A DNA stretch of 64,000 bases from Hymenoscyphus infarciens (Eukaryota; Ascomycota; Leotiomycetes; Helotiales; Helotiaceae). The stretch spans positions 53,300 through 117,299 of the forward strand of contig LLCB01000184.1 in assembly GCA_001414345.1 (NCBI GenBank), written 5' to 3'. The notes beneath the pieces were generated by a model. That model was not told the DNA's origin. It was given only the letters and a program-made list of their open reading frames with translations, and did not search any database. This document shows positions 9,615-23,275 of this stretch, in pieces. Numbering within the stretch: position 1 is the stretch's first letter; the number at the start of each line of letters is the position of its first letter. A program made the translations under genes and the position numbers.

Positions 9615-12600
9615 ATGGAACCTCCAGCGCGGCCGACTTCCCAAAGACGCACCATCATAGGACAGAGTGCCAGTCCTCCTACTGCCTCGCAGAATTACAC
9701 GTCAGATGGCTCGCCGAGTCCATTCACCTCGAATCCGAAGTCCATGCATCCTAAATCCGAGGTCTTACGCCCTCGCTCGAGGAACCAGACCGTCACGATA
9801 GGATGGGAAGAAGACGGGGAAACTACTTCATGTCGAACCTCAAGATTGAAGATCGAGATGGCAGAATGCATCGAGACGAAGACCGTCACAACTACGACCA
9901 CCACAAAAAGAGCCTATCCATCTCTTCCATTTCCCAACCAGGCACTGGATTTGCTTGACGCAAAGGAATATCCCCTGGCGGTCAAGCCAACTCCGCTTCA
10001 ACTCAGGAACATTTCTTATGAGGTTGATATTCAGGATGAGGAGGGTTTCTCGAGCAGTCCACCAAGGATTCAGCGAAAGGTTTGTTTCACATATTCTGGG
10101 CCATGAGAAAGGATGCTAAATGTCCCGTAATTAGGCCTCTCGAATAGACAGCGCATCCAGTATACAAAATCGTCTGCGACGAAAGGACGAGCAGGAAAGA
10201 CCGAGTAGCGAGGGACGCCGGGCATCGGCTACAATGCAACCAACGGAACGACAGAAGGCTTTGCGATTGAGCAAAAAGCTATCTCTATACAATACGGATA
10301 GCCAAGGGCGATTAGCAGGGAAAAGCCTTCATCCACGACCAAAGTCTCCAAAGTCTGGAAAAACACGCAGAAGCAATCGAGATGCTGACCATATACGCAA
10401 TGGTCAGTCAGAAACCCCGGAAACACGAGTCCGACCTCTTGGGCTGGGTATGCATATCGCAAAGCACACGAAATTTCCAGAAACCCCAGAAATGTCCGAG
10501 ATGGAATCATCTTCACTTGAACGTAGCCACCCCCCCAGTTTCCGCCCGGAGACGTATACCCCGCAATCCGGCTTGAGTCAAAACCAGTCGTTCGAGGATC
10601 TCGCAGATCCAGACAGTCAAGAGTCTTTTGCCAACGCTGTTGCAACTCCGCCTATAGCCGAATCGGACCTCGAACTTCTCGACGATCCCAACCTATCTTT
10701 TGGTAGTTCCGTGCTACATCGCCCAATTCTCAATACCGCTGTTGCCCAAAATGCAAGTCTTCCAAGTCCTGGCCTCTCCCCTACTTTTGCAGCTGTCGAA
10801 CTTCATCAAGGCGGATACATTAAATCTGCCTCCCCTGACGGTGGCTCGACCACTGCTGCGAGCCCAGTAACGCAGTCTGGGGATACACAGGATACACTTG
10901 AAGAGGAAGAAATACTCTGTGCGATGCAAGAGGTCGGGCGACCCGGTGATTCGGCTCGAATTCGCGTACCATCCGTCATGGATAGCCGATCAATGCTTGA
11001 AACTTTTGAGTCGATGCCCAATGATATGAAAACCTTGATGATGTATCAATTTCTTCGAAGATGCCCACGGAAGACCCTTCATGTGTTAGCAGATGTCATT
11101 GGCCCTGCCCTCAAGTGCGACTTCTTGGAGCAACTGCCTGCGGAATTGAGTCTTCAAGTCCTGAATTTCTTAGACTACAAGGATTTGTGCCGTGCTGCTC
11201 GAGTTTCGAAACGCTGGAGAACCGTCATCGATACAAATGAAACGGGCTGGAAAGAACTTTTTGACCGTGACGGATTTTCCCTCCCTCCTGGAGAGCTTGA
11301 ACGGGCTATTCATCAAGGATGGGGTTGGCAGGATCCTCATGGACCAAACAGCGGAGAAGAAGATTTGAGTGTACCACCTGGACCCTCAACAGACAGTGAC
11401 GTTGCAATCCTTTCTAGCAGAATTATTGAAGAACCTACGCGAAAGTCTCGTTCAACCACCAAGAGGAAACGTGTAACTGGCGGCTTGGGATCGGAACGTG
11501 CAAAGCGCCGGGCTCTTGGACATGCAGACAAAGGGAAGACCTCAGTACCTGGATACCACAAGTCAGAGGGCCCTCTCAGTGCTGCTACTGCAGCTGCTGT
11601 AGCAGTTCCTGACCCACGACGTGGCTTACCTAGTTTACGAAAACTCCACCTTTTCAAGTCTCTTTATAGACGCCATCACTTACTCAAGAATAGCTGGATG
11701 AACCCCGAGGTTGCCCCACACCACTTTGCATTCCCAGCCCACCCAGCACATGTCATTACCTGTCTTCAATTTGACGATGATAAGATTATTACCGGAAGCG
11801 ATGATGCCCTTATACATGTATACGATACCAAGACCGGGGTCTTGAGAAAGAGACTTGAAGGCCACGAGGGTGGCGTTTGGGCGTTGCAATATGAAGGAAA
11901 CGTTCTTGTTTCTGGATCTACGGATCGTTCAGTTCGTGTCTGGGATATCGAAAAAGGATTATGTACTCAAGTATTTCACGGTCACACCTCCACAGTCCGT
12001 TGCCTGCAGATCCTCTTGCCTGAGATGATCGGCAAGACGGAGAAGGGCCAAGCAATCATGGTTCCAGAAAAGCCATTGATAATCACAGGATCTCGAGACT
12101 CCCAACTTAGAGTATGGAGATTGCCCGAGCAGGGCTCCAAACGTTATATTCAGACTTCCGCGCCCTTGAATGATGCTGATTGTCCGTATTTTGTTCGAGT
12201 TTTGGCCGGCCATGCTCACTCGGTACGAGCTATCGCTGCGCATCGGGATACTTTGGTCAGTGGCAGCTATGACAATACTGTCAGAGTCTGGAAGATATCC
12301 ACGGGCGAGACAATACACCGACTCACTGGACATGCTATGAAGGTATACAGTGTTGTACTTGACCACAAGCGCAACCGATGCATCAGTGGATCGATGGACA
12401 ACTTCGTCAAGATCTGGTCCCTCGAAACCGGTGCTTGTCTATTCACTTTAGAAGGACATACCTCTCTGGTTGGGCTGCTTGATCTCGCAGATGAACGATT
12501 GGTATCCGCTGCGGCTGATTCAACATTGAGAATATGGGATCCCGAGAATGGTCAATGCAAGAGTACATTGACGGCTCACACTGGCGCCATCACCTGCTTC

Positions 12601-12943
12601 CAGCACGATGGTCAAAAGGTCATTTCTGGATCCGACCGAACGCTGAAGATGTGGAATATCAAGACAGGAGAGTGCATGAAGGATCTCTTGACCGATCTCA
12701 GCGGTGTTTGGCAAGTCAAATTCGACGAACGCAGATGTGTAGCTGCCGTGCAGCGTGACAATCTCACATATCTCGAGGCAAGTTTTCCTCCATATTTTCT
12801 TTGTATGCTCTCATATTAACCTCTGCCAGGTTCTCGATTTCGGCGCTTCGAGAGATGGGATCCCGGCTTCTCAACGTGGCTTTCGGAATCTTTTACAACT
12901 AGACGATGCCCGACCACCAATTGAGGAGGTTGATGAAGCCTGA
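9615..12943 (+). CDS. CDC4: Cdc4-type F-box/WD40 protein, SCF ubiquitin ligase receptor
   Basis: It binds phosphorylated substrates with its WD40 propeller and Skp1 with its F-box for SCF-driven ubiquitination of cell-cycle regulators. Exons are 9615-10079, 10135-12777 and 12830-12943, giving 1073 residues. Intron 1 has a GATGCTAAAT branch. Intron 2 begins with GCAAGT, a GC-AG intron, with TATTAAC and CTGCCAG at its 3' end. The ATG is in a CACCATGG context. A long disordered N-terminal half leads to a D-domain-like dimerisation helix (MPNDMKTLMMYQFLRRCPRK, about 453-472). The F-box follows (LPAELSLQVLNFLDYKDLCR, about 487-535), then a basic nuclear-signal-like segment (TKRKRVTGG...RAKRR). At least seven WD repeats start near residue 690 (HVITCLQFDDDKIITGSDDA) and carry recurrent GSxDxxxRVWD signatures. 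The PHHFAFPAHPAHVITCLQFD entry favours Cdc4/Fbw7 over Met30/SconB. Confidence 0.9.
12778..12829 (+). other. GC-AG intron in CDC4
   Basis: The exon end CTCGAG is followed by GCAAGT. The intron has a TATTAAC branch and a CTGCCAG acceptor, then GTTCTCGATTTCGGC in frame (VLDFGASRDG). The unspliced frame stops within 40 nt and loses the conserved C-terminal tail, so splicing from GC is the best reading. Confidence 0.8.
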
Positions 12944-13434
12944 TGAAGTTTCTACGCTAATGAATAATTTTTTTCGTCTTTGCATTACTCTCGAAACGAA
13001 CTTCGGAAGGCCGGCAGACAAATAGCATTTGGTATGGAGTATCGGTCTACCGTCCTTTTCAGGTCGTATTTTTTTTAGGTGGTGGATTTTGCTTTCTGAC
13101 ACAAAGTGTCATCACACTTCGGGCGCATGGGCAATACTTGCTTATTCATGATACATTGCATAGCGTTGGGGGGATTTTGCTTTGTTAGTATTTTGGGATG
13201 GGTGTTTGATAGGCGGATTGAGGGAGACGGAAAACTCTTTATATATTCGAATGAATGGTGTTGGGATGAGGAGAAACTCATACTACTACCTAGCTAACCT
13301 TGCAAACCAGCCAGTTAGGTGTAGCTTAGTTTGCTTAGCGGTATAGCTTAGTTAGCGTGTTTATTATTTTGGTGTACTTGCTGGGGAATACCTATACGAC
13401 ATAATTTGTGGCCTGAGTGACATGTTCCATTTAA

Positions 13435-13728
13435 ATGGGTTCTCATTCAAAATCAAACTCACGTCCACTCCATGAAATTTGCAGTCTCAGGCAGGGAGGC
13501 ACGGCATCCCAATCGCACCCAAGGCCAATAGTATGGCTATGCAACGAGCCGTTGGAAAGGAATAAGGAGAGATTACTTTCTCAAGGATTGATTCAAGCAG
13601 AGAAGCACAGGCGCAATTTCACCAGCATCCCACCTCCCACATTGAAACTCAAGAGCACCACTATGCTTTCCAAAGCTGTAACAAAACTCAAGTGTGCATA
13701 TGCAAAAGCCATGGGGACTCAGGCTTAA
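13435..13728 (+). CDS. Possible small hypothetical protein (97 residues)
   Basis: An ATG-started frame, MGSHSKSNSRPLHEICS... to ...KAMGTQA with TAA at 13726-13728. Codon use looks ordinary, and a lysine/leucine-rich C-terminal half (ERLLSQGLIQAEKHRR) could form helices. There is no recognised domain and no intron. It lies 490 bp downstream of CDC4, so it could equally be a chance frame or part of a transcript tail. Confidence 0.25.
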   Translation: MGSHSKSNSRPLHEICSLRQGGTASQSHPRPIVWLCNEPLERNKERLLSQGLIQAEKHRRNFTSIPPPTLKLKSTTMLSKAVTKLKCAYAKAMGTQA

Positions 13729-14049
13729 GCACCAATACAATATTGTATCGTAAACTTACGACATGTTATCAGTTCGCCTCGACCCGAAACGATTATTATC
13801 GTGAGAAAAGATGCAATGATTAATACATAGATATCTCATCTCAGCTCCTTAGACTCTATAAGGAAGAAGAACCTCTAGAATCCTTATGAATTAGGTAGGG
13901 GAGAAAAAAAAAAAAATACTTTGTTAGAGAAGTCTTCTTTTCTATAGAGAGTCTAAGAGTCTTTAGTGAGAGCTTGGGTAATTAACTACCCTCTATTTAT
14001 AGTAGTTTTAATACTTTATTTAGAACTATACTCGTCGCTTTTTGCGCCA

Positions 14050-14147
14050 CTCCCCCCCCCCAACCCCCCCCCCAAAAACGAAAATTACCTAGAAAGCCAT
14101 CCAGCATCGAGCAAGCTAACCAAAACTCGGGGGGAGGGGGGGGGGGT
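14050..14147. repeat. Facing poly-C and poly-G tracts
   Basis: The + strand has C10-AA-C10-like runs at about 14051-14073 and G-rich runs (G6-A-G11-like) at about 14129-14147. They are mutually complementary, so the segment could fold back. The G-rich side could also form a quadruplex. They frame the first copy of the 28-bp repeat. Confidence 0.7.
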
Positions 14148-14227
14148 TCAAAAGAGGAGTTGTGAGTAAGTCAACGGAGTAAGCCAACACCCACGGAGTA
14201 AGCCATCCACCATCGAGTGAGCTAACC
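14094..14227. repeat. 28-bp direct repeat pair
   Basis: Copy 1 is 14094-14121 and copy 2 is 14200-14227. They share AAGCCATCCA, CATCGAG and GCTAACC with only a few changes. The word CGGAGTAAGCCA is additionally repeated at about 14175 and 14194. Confidence 0.75.
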
Positions 14228-15131
14228 CATCCGCATTTAACGAACCGACTTTGATGACCCACCCTGAGACCCATCTGTTCGTACAGAATTTCAAACGCAA
14301 ACGCAACTCTGATCCCATCCCGGCCAAACTCTACATAGACCATGGGCAAATATGACACCAAAAACTCGCGTGGACCAAAGAACAAATACCCCAAAACGAC
14401 CAAATCTCGTCAGCAAATCACCCATCTCCTTCCTACCATCGTGGCATCGAACTCAACGATGATTGCCAACAACAAGGACACAATACACATCAGACAAGGC
14501 AAAGTTTATATGCATGCTTATTTTTGCTTCATTGATTGAATTTTCTCAACTAACTAACTGACCGACTCGACTGGCTCGCAACTCCTACCCTTTCCACCAT
14601 CACCATCACCACCAAAAGCTAATTCAACTCGCCCAACACATAAGCCAAGCAAATCCCCAAAGCAACGAAGAGGCAGCCACCTTTCAACCCCATGCAACAA
14701 ATGAAAAGGAGTCAAAAGATAAGTCATGAACTTCATAGCCTCGCAGCCAGTATCTCGCGCAATCTTCATTAAGTTGGGGTGTGCCACACTCTAGCATATG
14801 ATCCACCACCACCACCACCCGTAACGGCCGGTACATAGTAAAAAAGAGCAGGAAAAAACGACAAAAACGATCTAGTAAAGAAAAGGGGGGAAAATGTGAC
14901 GCCGTTTTTTGAAGGGGTGGTATGACCTGTATGCATGCAATGCTCCCAGTTTGACGCCAAAGACAAAGGAGATGTGAAGTTCAGGGCCTGCGTGTTTAAT
15001 AAAAATATAGAAAGAGATGTACAGGGTATCAAACACAATTTTGGGAATGTAGAAAACGCAATCGTCGAACGTAGTGTATCGCCAAAGCGGATGAACTTGG
15101 TACAACTTCTCCGGTGGGGATGACTGGATTA

Positions 15132-16586
<1,455 letters not shown>

Positions 16587-18840
16587 ACTAGCGAGTACGG
16601 TTTTGGGGTCCGCTCAGATGTGGCGGAAGAGGTAAAGAAGAATGAGCTTCTTTAGGGGAAGTTGGACGCTTGGATCAAGCGTTCGTCCAGCTTTTCAGAT
16701 CCGATCCGGCAATCTGGCGATGTCTTGAAGCTGGGAAATGTCTCGGGAAGCTGCTGTTGAAAGGTGATTCACAGTGTGTGGACAAAAAGAGCTTCGTGGG
16801 CGTATTGAGTGACCAGACACCTACTATTGTGATTGGGCAAAAGGGGTATTCCGCCGAAGCTGAAAGTCTCAGGTGGAGGTTGTTCTGTTGAGAGTCCTGC
16901 TTTAAAATATCAGTTTCTGTTATAGCATAGCTGCTGGTGACGACGGCAAGAGATTTTCGGCTGGGGCCCAGCCGCGCCGGTTCACCGCCCATTGTCGCAT
17001 TTTTTTGAAGAACAACATAGGTCCAGGTGAGTGGATAGTATGTAAACATGCACCCACCCGGCCATTCTCAACTCGAAGATGGGTGGAATGACAACAAATA
17101 ATAGTTAAGACTGACCTGGCTGACTTGGGAGGTCCCACCACCGAGATGCGAATGTGGAAAACGCACGGGCAACCCAAATAACCGACTAGATTGAGTCTCT
17201 TCCTGAAACTTAGAAGTCTTTGAGAAAGTCCAGCTAGGCACGCTATTGCCAATTTCCAAGTCTACAAGGACCGAAGTTATGGGGGTGAGGAGCAAGGGTA
17301 GGAGTGCTGAGAAAGTAGCGACAATCTGAGGCTTGATGAAGTGTCACCGAGAGAAGTTCGAATCCCTACAATGTCTCCTTCTTCCTGGATGGTGCTGAAC
17401 GGAATGGTGCAGTTTTGTAGGCACGAGCCAAAGGTTCGTCTGATGAAGTGACCTGTCGACTGGTTGGGCGTAAATAATAGCAATGGACCGGGTCAATCTC
17501 GAATCCGATTTGACCAAGCACCCAGGTGACTTGCACTGCTAACACGACCCTGTTACAGGATGTGCCTGCGAAATATCAAAGAGATGGCGGGTCAAGGTGT
17601 GTTCACTGATTCCCTGCTCGCCGAATGTAGGTGGAATCGAAGGAAGGGTTCTCGTGGAAGAAAGAGGTCGTGGTTTGAAGGTATGCCGGGTTTGAGAGGT
17701 CGAGTGCGACGCGGGACTTGAGGGTTTTCTTGTTGATTTGGGGGAGGGCTGCGAAGGTCAGTAACTGCTTGCATTGGAACGCGGCCGAGTATTCACTTAC
17801 ATTGAGGTATTGTCGGGTCGGAGTGATTGGGGTGAGTTCGCTCCAGCGGTGAAGACGTGAAGGGTGAAGGGAGGGTAGGGAGGAAGCGCGCTTCTGACGG
17901 CGTGTTGACGTTGATAGTTGAGGTGGAATTGAGGTTCCAATGGTCTCGGAGCGGCGGATTCGATTGCTCGTAGCGTATGTAGAAGCTCCCGACTGCCAGT
18001 TGGATGATGGGGCGAGGGCGAGGACCGGATCGCGATCCTAGCGGAGAGACCGACGATGTGGGTGGCGTAGGACGAGATGGTTTGGGTGGTTTAGGTGGTG
18101 AGGAGAGATGGTCGAGGATGATAGAGTTGAGGAGGAGAGAGTGCAAGACCCAGTACGTGTAAGGGACAGGAAAGTTTCTGGTGCACGAACAGAGAAGGAA
18201 GTCGAGGTACGAGTAGGCACGAGTACCTATGGTATGGAACCTTGCGACTTTTTTGTCGACCCAAGCAAGTCCCGTCTTTTTTTCAGGGCGGCGTGGGATA
18301 CCGATAGGCGTGCCTGAGCTGGGTGTGGGTGGCCTGAGGCAGGAATTCCACTCCACTAGCAGACCTGGGAGTGCCTGAATCTCTTGAATCTCTTGAATCT
18401 CTAGCTGCTTTGACAATACTTGGTGAGAGTGCTGAGGTCAGGGATGGAAAGGTGAAGGGCGAGGAGTTGGGTTGGGCAGGGCAGATATGATGGTGATGAT
18501 GTGTTGGTTTGCCGGGCAGGGGGAGCGGGCGGTCGAGAGGAGGATTGGGACTCGGTAGGTTGTGGTTGGGCTTGGGCTTGGGCTTGGAGTTTTCGTATTT
18601 CCAGAGACGCTTCGATCAAGGAGAGGCAGAACCATGGGAGGAGGCTCTTGACTCTTATGATTTGCGCAGATTGCTTCTATCGCCAGTCCAGTGACTCCAG
18701 TCTCCCATGCAGGGCAGAAAGCTTCTGGAAATTTGGAGCGCTGGGGGTCCCGGGGAGAGGGTTTGCCTAGGGTTGCAGGTCTCCCAGGTTGGATTGGCAG
18801 GGCGGGGCAGGGCAGGGCAGCCCAGCCCAGGGCATTGATT
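16587..18840. other. Long upstream region of the zinc-finger gene
   Basis: No coherent gene. Minus-strand frames (for example 17793-18416) are low-complexity, rich in P/S/T/R, without splice support. Their G/A-rich + strand (CT-rich on the gene's sense strand) is typical of long 5' leaders of fungal regulators. It includes a GAATCTCTT triplet repeat (about 18378-18402) and GGGCTT repeats (about 18568-18585). Confidence 0.45.
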
Positions 18841-18844
18841 CATG

Positions 18845-19165
18845 CTGGTCTTAGCGTACTGTACAGTAAAGTAAGTACTACAGTACGTACGTACATACTA
18901 CTTACTGTACACTCCAGTCACTGCACTGACACTGACACTGCAACTGCAACTGCAACTGCGGAACGTCTGTGGCATGGGAGGGCAGGGGCCATTCCTTCTA
19001 GAAGGTTTCCCCTTCCCCTTCCCCCTGGGCTGGCCGAGGAAAGGAATAAGCCTGCATTCAACATACTGTAGCCTATGCACGCCTAGTCACTAACTACCCT
19101 ACTTGAGTGCACCTACAGTGCTGTGCTGTACTGTACTGTACTGTACTGTACCTACATACCTACTT
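18845..19165. repeat. CTGTA/TACAGTA-rich repeat patch
   Basis: CTGTA occurs as five tandem copies at 19126-19150. Related palindromic words (GTACTGTACAGTA, TACAGTACGTACGTAC, TTACTGTACA) cluster at 18855-18910, and a CACTGA/CAACTG run lies at about 18915-18958. Confidence 0.75.
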
Positions 19166-21034
19166 TCCTCTTTCAGCCAGTAGACTGCCCCTACTACGAA
19201 ACTTGGCGTCGAAGTGTCTCATAAGCTGGTGATTCTCTTGGTTCAACGGTGATATTAAAGTAAAAAACCTCTACTGCCAGTGGCAAGGTAAAAGACGCAG
19301 GCTAAGCCATTCCAATTTCCAGGGTAGAGAAACATTGGCTCATACATAGTAGCGCAGGAGAACACCATCCTGCCGTCGTCCTCGGAGAATACGACTTGAC
19401 GGTGTACTAGACCGTCACTTCTGCTACCAAAATCACCCTCGACTACTGGCAAGAGGACAAGTCACACCAGATCCTTCTCCTTATAACACGGTACAGTCCG
19501 TCTGTGGTACGTACTCACACCCAGGTCATCATGGGGAGATATGTAACAGCAAGTCAGTGCAGCCACGAAACAAAATGAGGAACTTCAGAGTTTGAGAGTC
19601 AAGGGCGCATTTCCTCTCAAATCTCGAGGGGGAAACCTTCAGAAGAATTCGTTAAGCGTTGCCTCAACCTTCCACTCCGAATCTCATCTCATTCCCCCAA
19701 AGGCATCCTTTGATTCCTTTTCAGTCTTCCTAGTCTTCACCAAACATACATACCTACACAACACACACTCAACACCAGGGAGTATCGTGGCTATGTGTGG
19801 CTATTTATGTGTGGCTAGTTCCACCCAAGGACACCTGATCGTCTTCTAGAAGATCTTGCTGTGCTCCCAGTGCCACGCGATGCTCAGTCTGTGCAACAGG
19901 AAATAAAACACCATGTTACTTACAGGCAACTGGGATTCATGCCCTGACTTTGGTTGCCCTTGAAGGCTTGAACCCTTTGACTCTATGAGACGACCGAAAA
20001 GCATTTCCTCCCTTTTCTACCCACACAGTCTGCTCTCGCTACCCACTAGGATTTGGAAAGCAGATGAAACCAAAAAGGGATGATCTTGACCAGGTATCGA
20101 GAGGCTCGAGCGTGTTTGGCTGCCACGATTCCACGAACTCGTCGGCCTCCCACTGCAGGTGTCAGGCGCTACTAGTACTAGGGCGGGTATTTTGGGAGTA
20201 GCGGGTCCGTGCGTAAGCATTATCTGGTCTCAAAACACCACCAAAATAGACGAATTATATACTTTTTAAAATATTATTATTAAATAACCACACTTTATTT
20301 TTTCTCATACATATGCCTACTAAGCACATTAAGACCAAAGGTCGGCAGGCTCCGTACCGAAAAACGAATCGCAGAGAGATCCTGGTTACTTAAAGGACTA
20401 CAATTATAGCCTCTTCGTTGTCCTCTAATAAGATAGAGTAACTCTACGAAAACGCCCCTCTCCTTGACTAACCTGTTGCTGCATCTATAGTACGACGTAT
20501 TAGAGTAGATAATAGGTAATAGTTTCATTTTTTATATATAACTGGCGTCTAGAGTCCAAAATGTGTACAGTAGTAAGCCTAGCATGCCCCACCCCGCACT
20601 GATACACCCAAAATACCCGACCGTGTACTAGGCGCCTCTCGCTCAATCCGTCACCTCATGGAAAACTTTCTTTTGCCGACTTGTTTTCTCTCCAAGCTTC
20701 TTCTTCCACGACCAAGCTTAGATCAGGGGCACATCACAGCTTCGAGCTTTCGTTCACCTGCAAGGACCGCAAACGTGGGGATTCGGCAAACAATGTACAT
20801 ACAACTTCCACGAGTTGTGACGACGCCCGTCGATGCTCCTCATTTCCACAAGCCGACTCTCAACCAACCTAGCGGATGCCGAAATTCTAAACTCGGAAAA
20901 TACGGAGACGGGAGCTTCCCACTACCGTACAGTCACCTGATCATCCCCCTTTTCCAAAGAGAGCAAAGAACGACATATCCACCGACAGCCGTGCTTACGT
21001 ATTCAACCTTTCTGTCCCCTGTACTGTACCAGTA

Positions 21035-21098
21035 GAACTAAATGTATTCGCACGGCCGCTGTGCCATACTAAATGTCTGTGCACTCTACATTTAGTTC
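21035..21098. repeat. Inverted repeat with 12-bp perfect arms
   Basis: GAACTAAATGTA at 21035-21046 is the exact reverse complement of TACATTTAGTTC at 21087-21098. The loop of about 40 nt contains a further ACTAAATGT copy. No terminator or element identity can be assigned. Confidence 0.7.
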
Positions 21099-22933
21099 CA
21101 GGGGGGAGAGTACATCCACACGGCTCTCCGGTTCTTCCTTGACGTGATGGCCCGGGACTTCAGTTCAGCTCAGCTCGCATGGCAATCACTTCAGGATTCC
21201 CCGGACTCTACCCAAAGAACTTGGAAGTCATCATTCCGAGCGAGTCAAGGCGAGAGAGCGGCTTCTCATGATATTATCAATGCTCAACCAGTGGCAGGGC
21301 TGCGCTGGTTCGGGTTCCTGGATTCTGCGACGGCGAGGGAGAGCACAGATCAGAAAGGGGACGGGGACCTCGAGGATCCACAATCAGGGTCCCCTCCCCT
21401 CCCCTTGGTGCCTCGAGGTCCACGGGTCCCCTTCATGTTGTGGTTCCTCCACTCCCAAGGTCTTGACTTGGGCCCAAGTGGGCTCGCATGCTTGTTCGCA
21501 TTAAGTCCTCCGGACGCTAGAAGCCCCTTCTGGAAGCCTTCCTAAATGAGCCGAAACAGTTTCACACCGCCACCGCCACAACCCTCACCTCCAGCCCCTG
21601 ACCAAACGATCACCTCAAATAACCGAGATGTTAATAAGTTGGTTTGATTTATGAGTCCCGACTCCGTACTTGGTCTACTCAGCCGCGTCTGGATATGATG
21701 ACATCGATCTTTCTTCGCTCTATTTCGTTACATGAGGTTATTCTCACTTGCAAACACAGGCTTGTTGGTTTTCCTTCGCTGGTGCCAGTACGGTACGGGG
21801 GTGCCAGGCATTTTGCGGGAGACGGAACGCAGGAAATCGACTCGTGTCCGTCCACTTGGGACCGATCTTTTCTCCTTTGGTGACCCCCAATCGCTCCGTG
21901 CGGGATCGGCATCCTCGTTTTTTACAAGCATCACACACTTGCACACTTGGCAGCGTCTCTTTCCTCTTTCTCTCTGGCCCAAACCCTGCGCCCTCCACCC
22001 TCAGCGGTGTCCAAACCGACAAATCTCCCCAAAGGAGTAATTCTATCCGTTTTCCAGCCAGGGCCTCATGAATGGAGACACATGGTCCTCGGAAGTCTTC
22101 CGGTCGGCAGAAAAGAATGAAGATCTCAAAGACTCAAAGTCTGTGAAGCAGAATACATGAGACGCGTACGCTAGGGGATTTGCAAGTAAGCTACCTATGC
22201 TTTTTTCTTTATTCATCGGCATCGAAGCCCTCCGATAATAGGTGTTCCAACTTCCAATATGTATGTATTGCAAATGGGAATTGGTAAATTCCATCTTCAA
22301 CATCAAATCCTTCATGCTTTGGGTTTTGCCAGTACGAAGGATCACCTATTGCCTTTCCTGCTCGGCGTTATCGTGTGGCAACTTAGTCAACTTGGCTACG
22401 TGGACACTTGTCTACTAAGCCAATTTTCAGGGAACCAGAGGCTCATCCCAAACAACCCATCCGAGTGTCTGTGACGTCCATCTGTCTCCGGACTTTGTCA
22501 AAATCAGTCAGTGCTGAGCGTCCCTTTCCTTCTAGAAGATTTAGGATCCATGCATGGGGCATGGAAGACATGGAACTGGCATCATCAAGCTTCCTCTCGT
22601 CGTGGTAACGGTCCCTGGAAGTGGCCAGTGCCTTTGAACAACGATCTTGCTTCATGCGAGGAATACGCAAGGTGATCGTATCTTGTCCCAGCCCTCGAAC
22701 GTGGGCATTTGTTGCCCAAAGTCTCGCTTCCTTTCGTATCAAGCCATGACATGACATGGGTGAGACGGGAAGGCGACGATGCTAGGGTTTCATCTATGGA
22801 CTTTTCTTTTGGGGAACATTCCACCGTTGCGAGCGATGATGGAGTTTACGGTGGCCGAGCGCGAGCTCCTTTTTGGAGAGGAGAAATGCAAGTTCCGGAG
22901 CGTGGCTCAAGCGTGTCAACTTCTGATCTGCGT

Positions 22934-23275
22934 TTATGGGGATAGGCTCAGAGACATTTTTATGCCAGTGCGTGAACATGGACATCTTGGCAAGTGCTTC
23001 TTCGTTCTACCCTCGTTTACAATTAACGGCATTGGCTCTTTCTTTTGATTATAGGCTATATCTGCCACCCCAACAATGTCTCGGAGGTCAAAGCCGCGTG
23101 ATTTATGCATTCCAAGTTTAGAAGCTTTTCTGGATTTCGACCCCCCATAGAGTTTCTTTGCGAGGCGCTTGATATGTTTGTTTTGTCGTCGTGGCTTATT
23201 TCGAGATGCGGGTCCTTTACGGACTTTAGATTTCAGGCGCATTGGATACAGTTTCTGGTTGGTAATTAGAAACAT
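22934..23275 (-). CDS. Possible small basic protein (113 residues)
   Basis: An ATG-started frame with a very basic N-terminal half (MRLKSKVRKGPASRNKPRRQ, NKHIKRLAKKLYGGSKSRK). No family is recognised, no introns are seen, and it lies in a large gene-poor stretch. The basic composition could be chance. Confidence 0.2.
   Translation of the reverse strand: MFLITNQKLYPMRLKSKVRKGPASRNKPRRQNKHIKRLAKKLYGGSKSRKASKLGMHKSRGFDLRDIVGVADIAYNQKKEPMPLIVNEGRTKKHLPRCPCSRTGIKMSLSLSP

Larger units (their letters stand above)
12944..15131. other. Intergenic region with low-complexity and repeat patches
   Basis: No confident gene. It holds a possible small frame at 13435-13728 (listed separately). A RIP-like AT-rich patch spans about 13830-14035 and includes a 12-A run. 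A long C-tract (about 14051-14073) faces a G-tract (about 14129-14147). A 28-bp direct repeat lies at 14094-14121 and 14200-14227. A CAC/CAT run occurs near 14600 and 14803-14820. Confidence 0.5.

Noticed and set aside
11868..12540. Minus-strand frames opposite the CDC4 WD repeats
   Set aside because: Antisense shadows of the repeated WD40 coding sequence.
17793..18416. 207-codon minus-strand frame
   Set aside because: Low-complexity Pro/Ser/Thr composition, overlapping frames on both strands, no splice or motif support; more likely leader or promoter DNA.
20658..21035. 125-codon plus-strand frame
   Set aside because: No recognisable motif or splice support, and it sits among other chance frames in a large gap.
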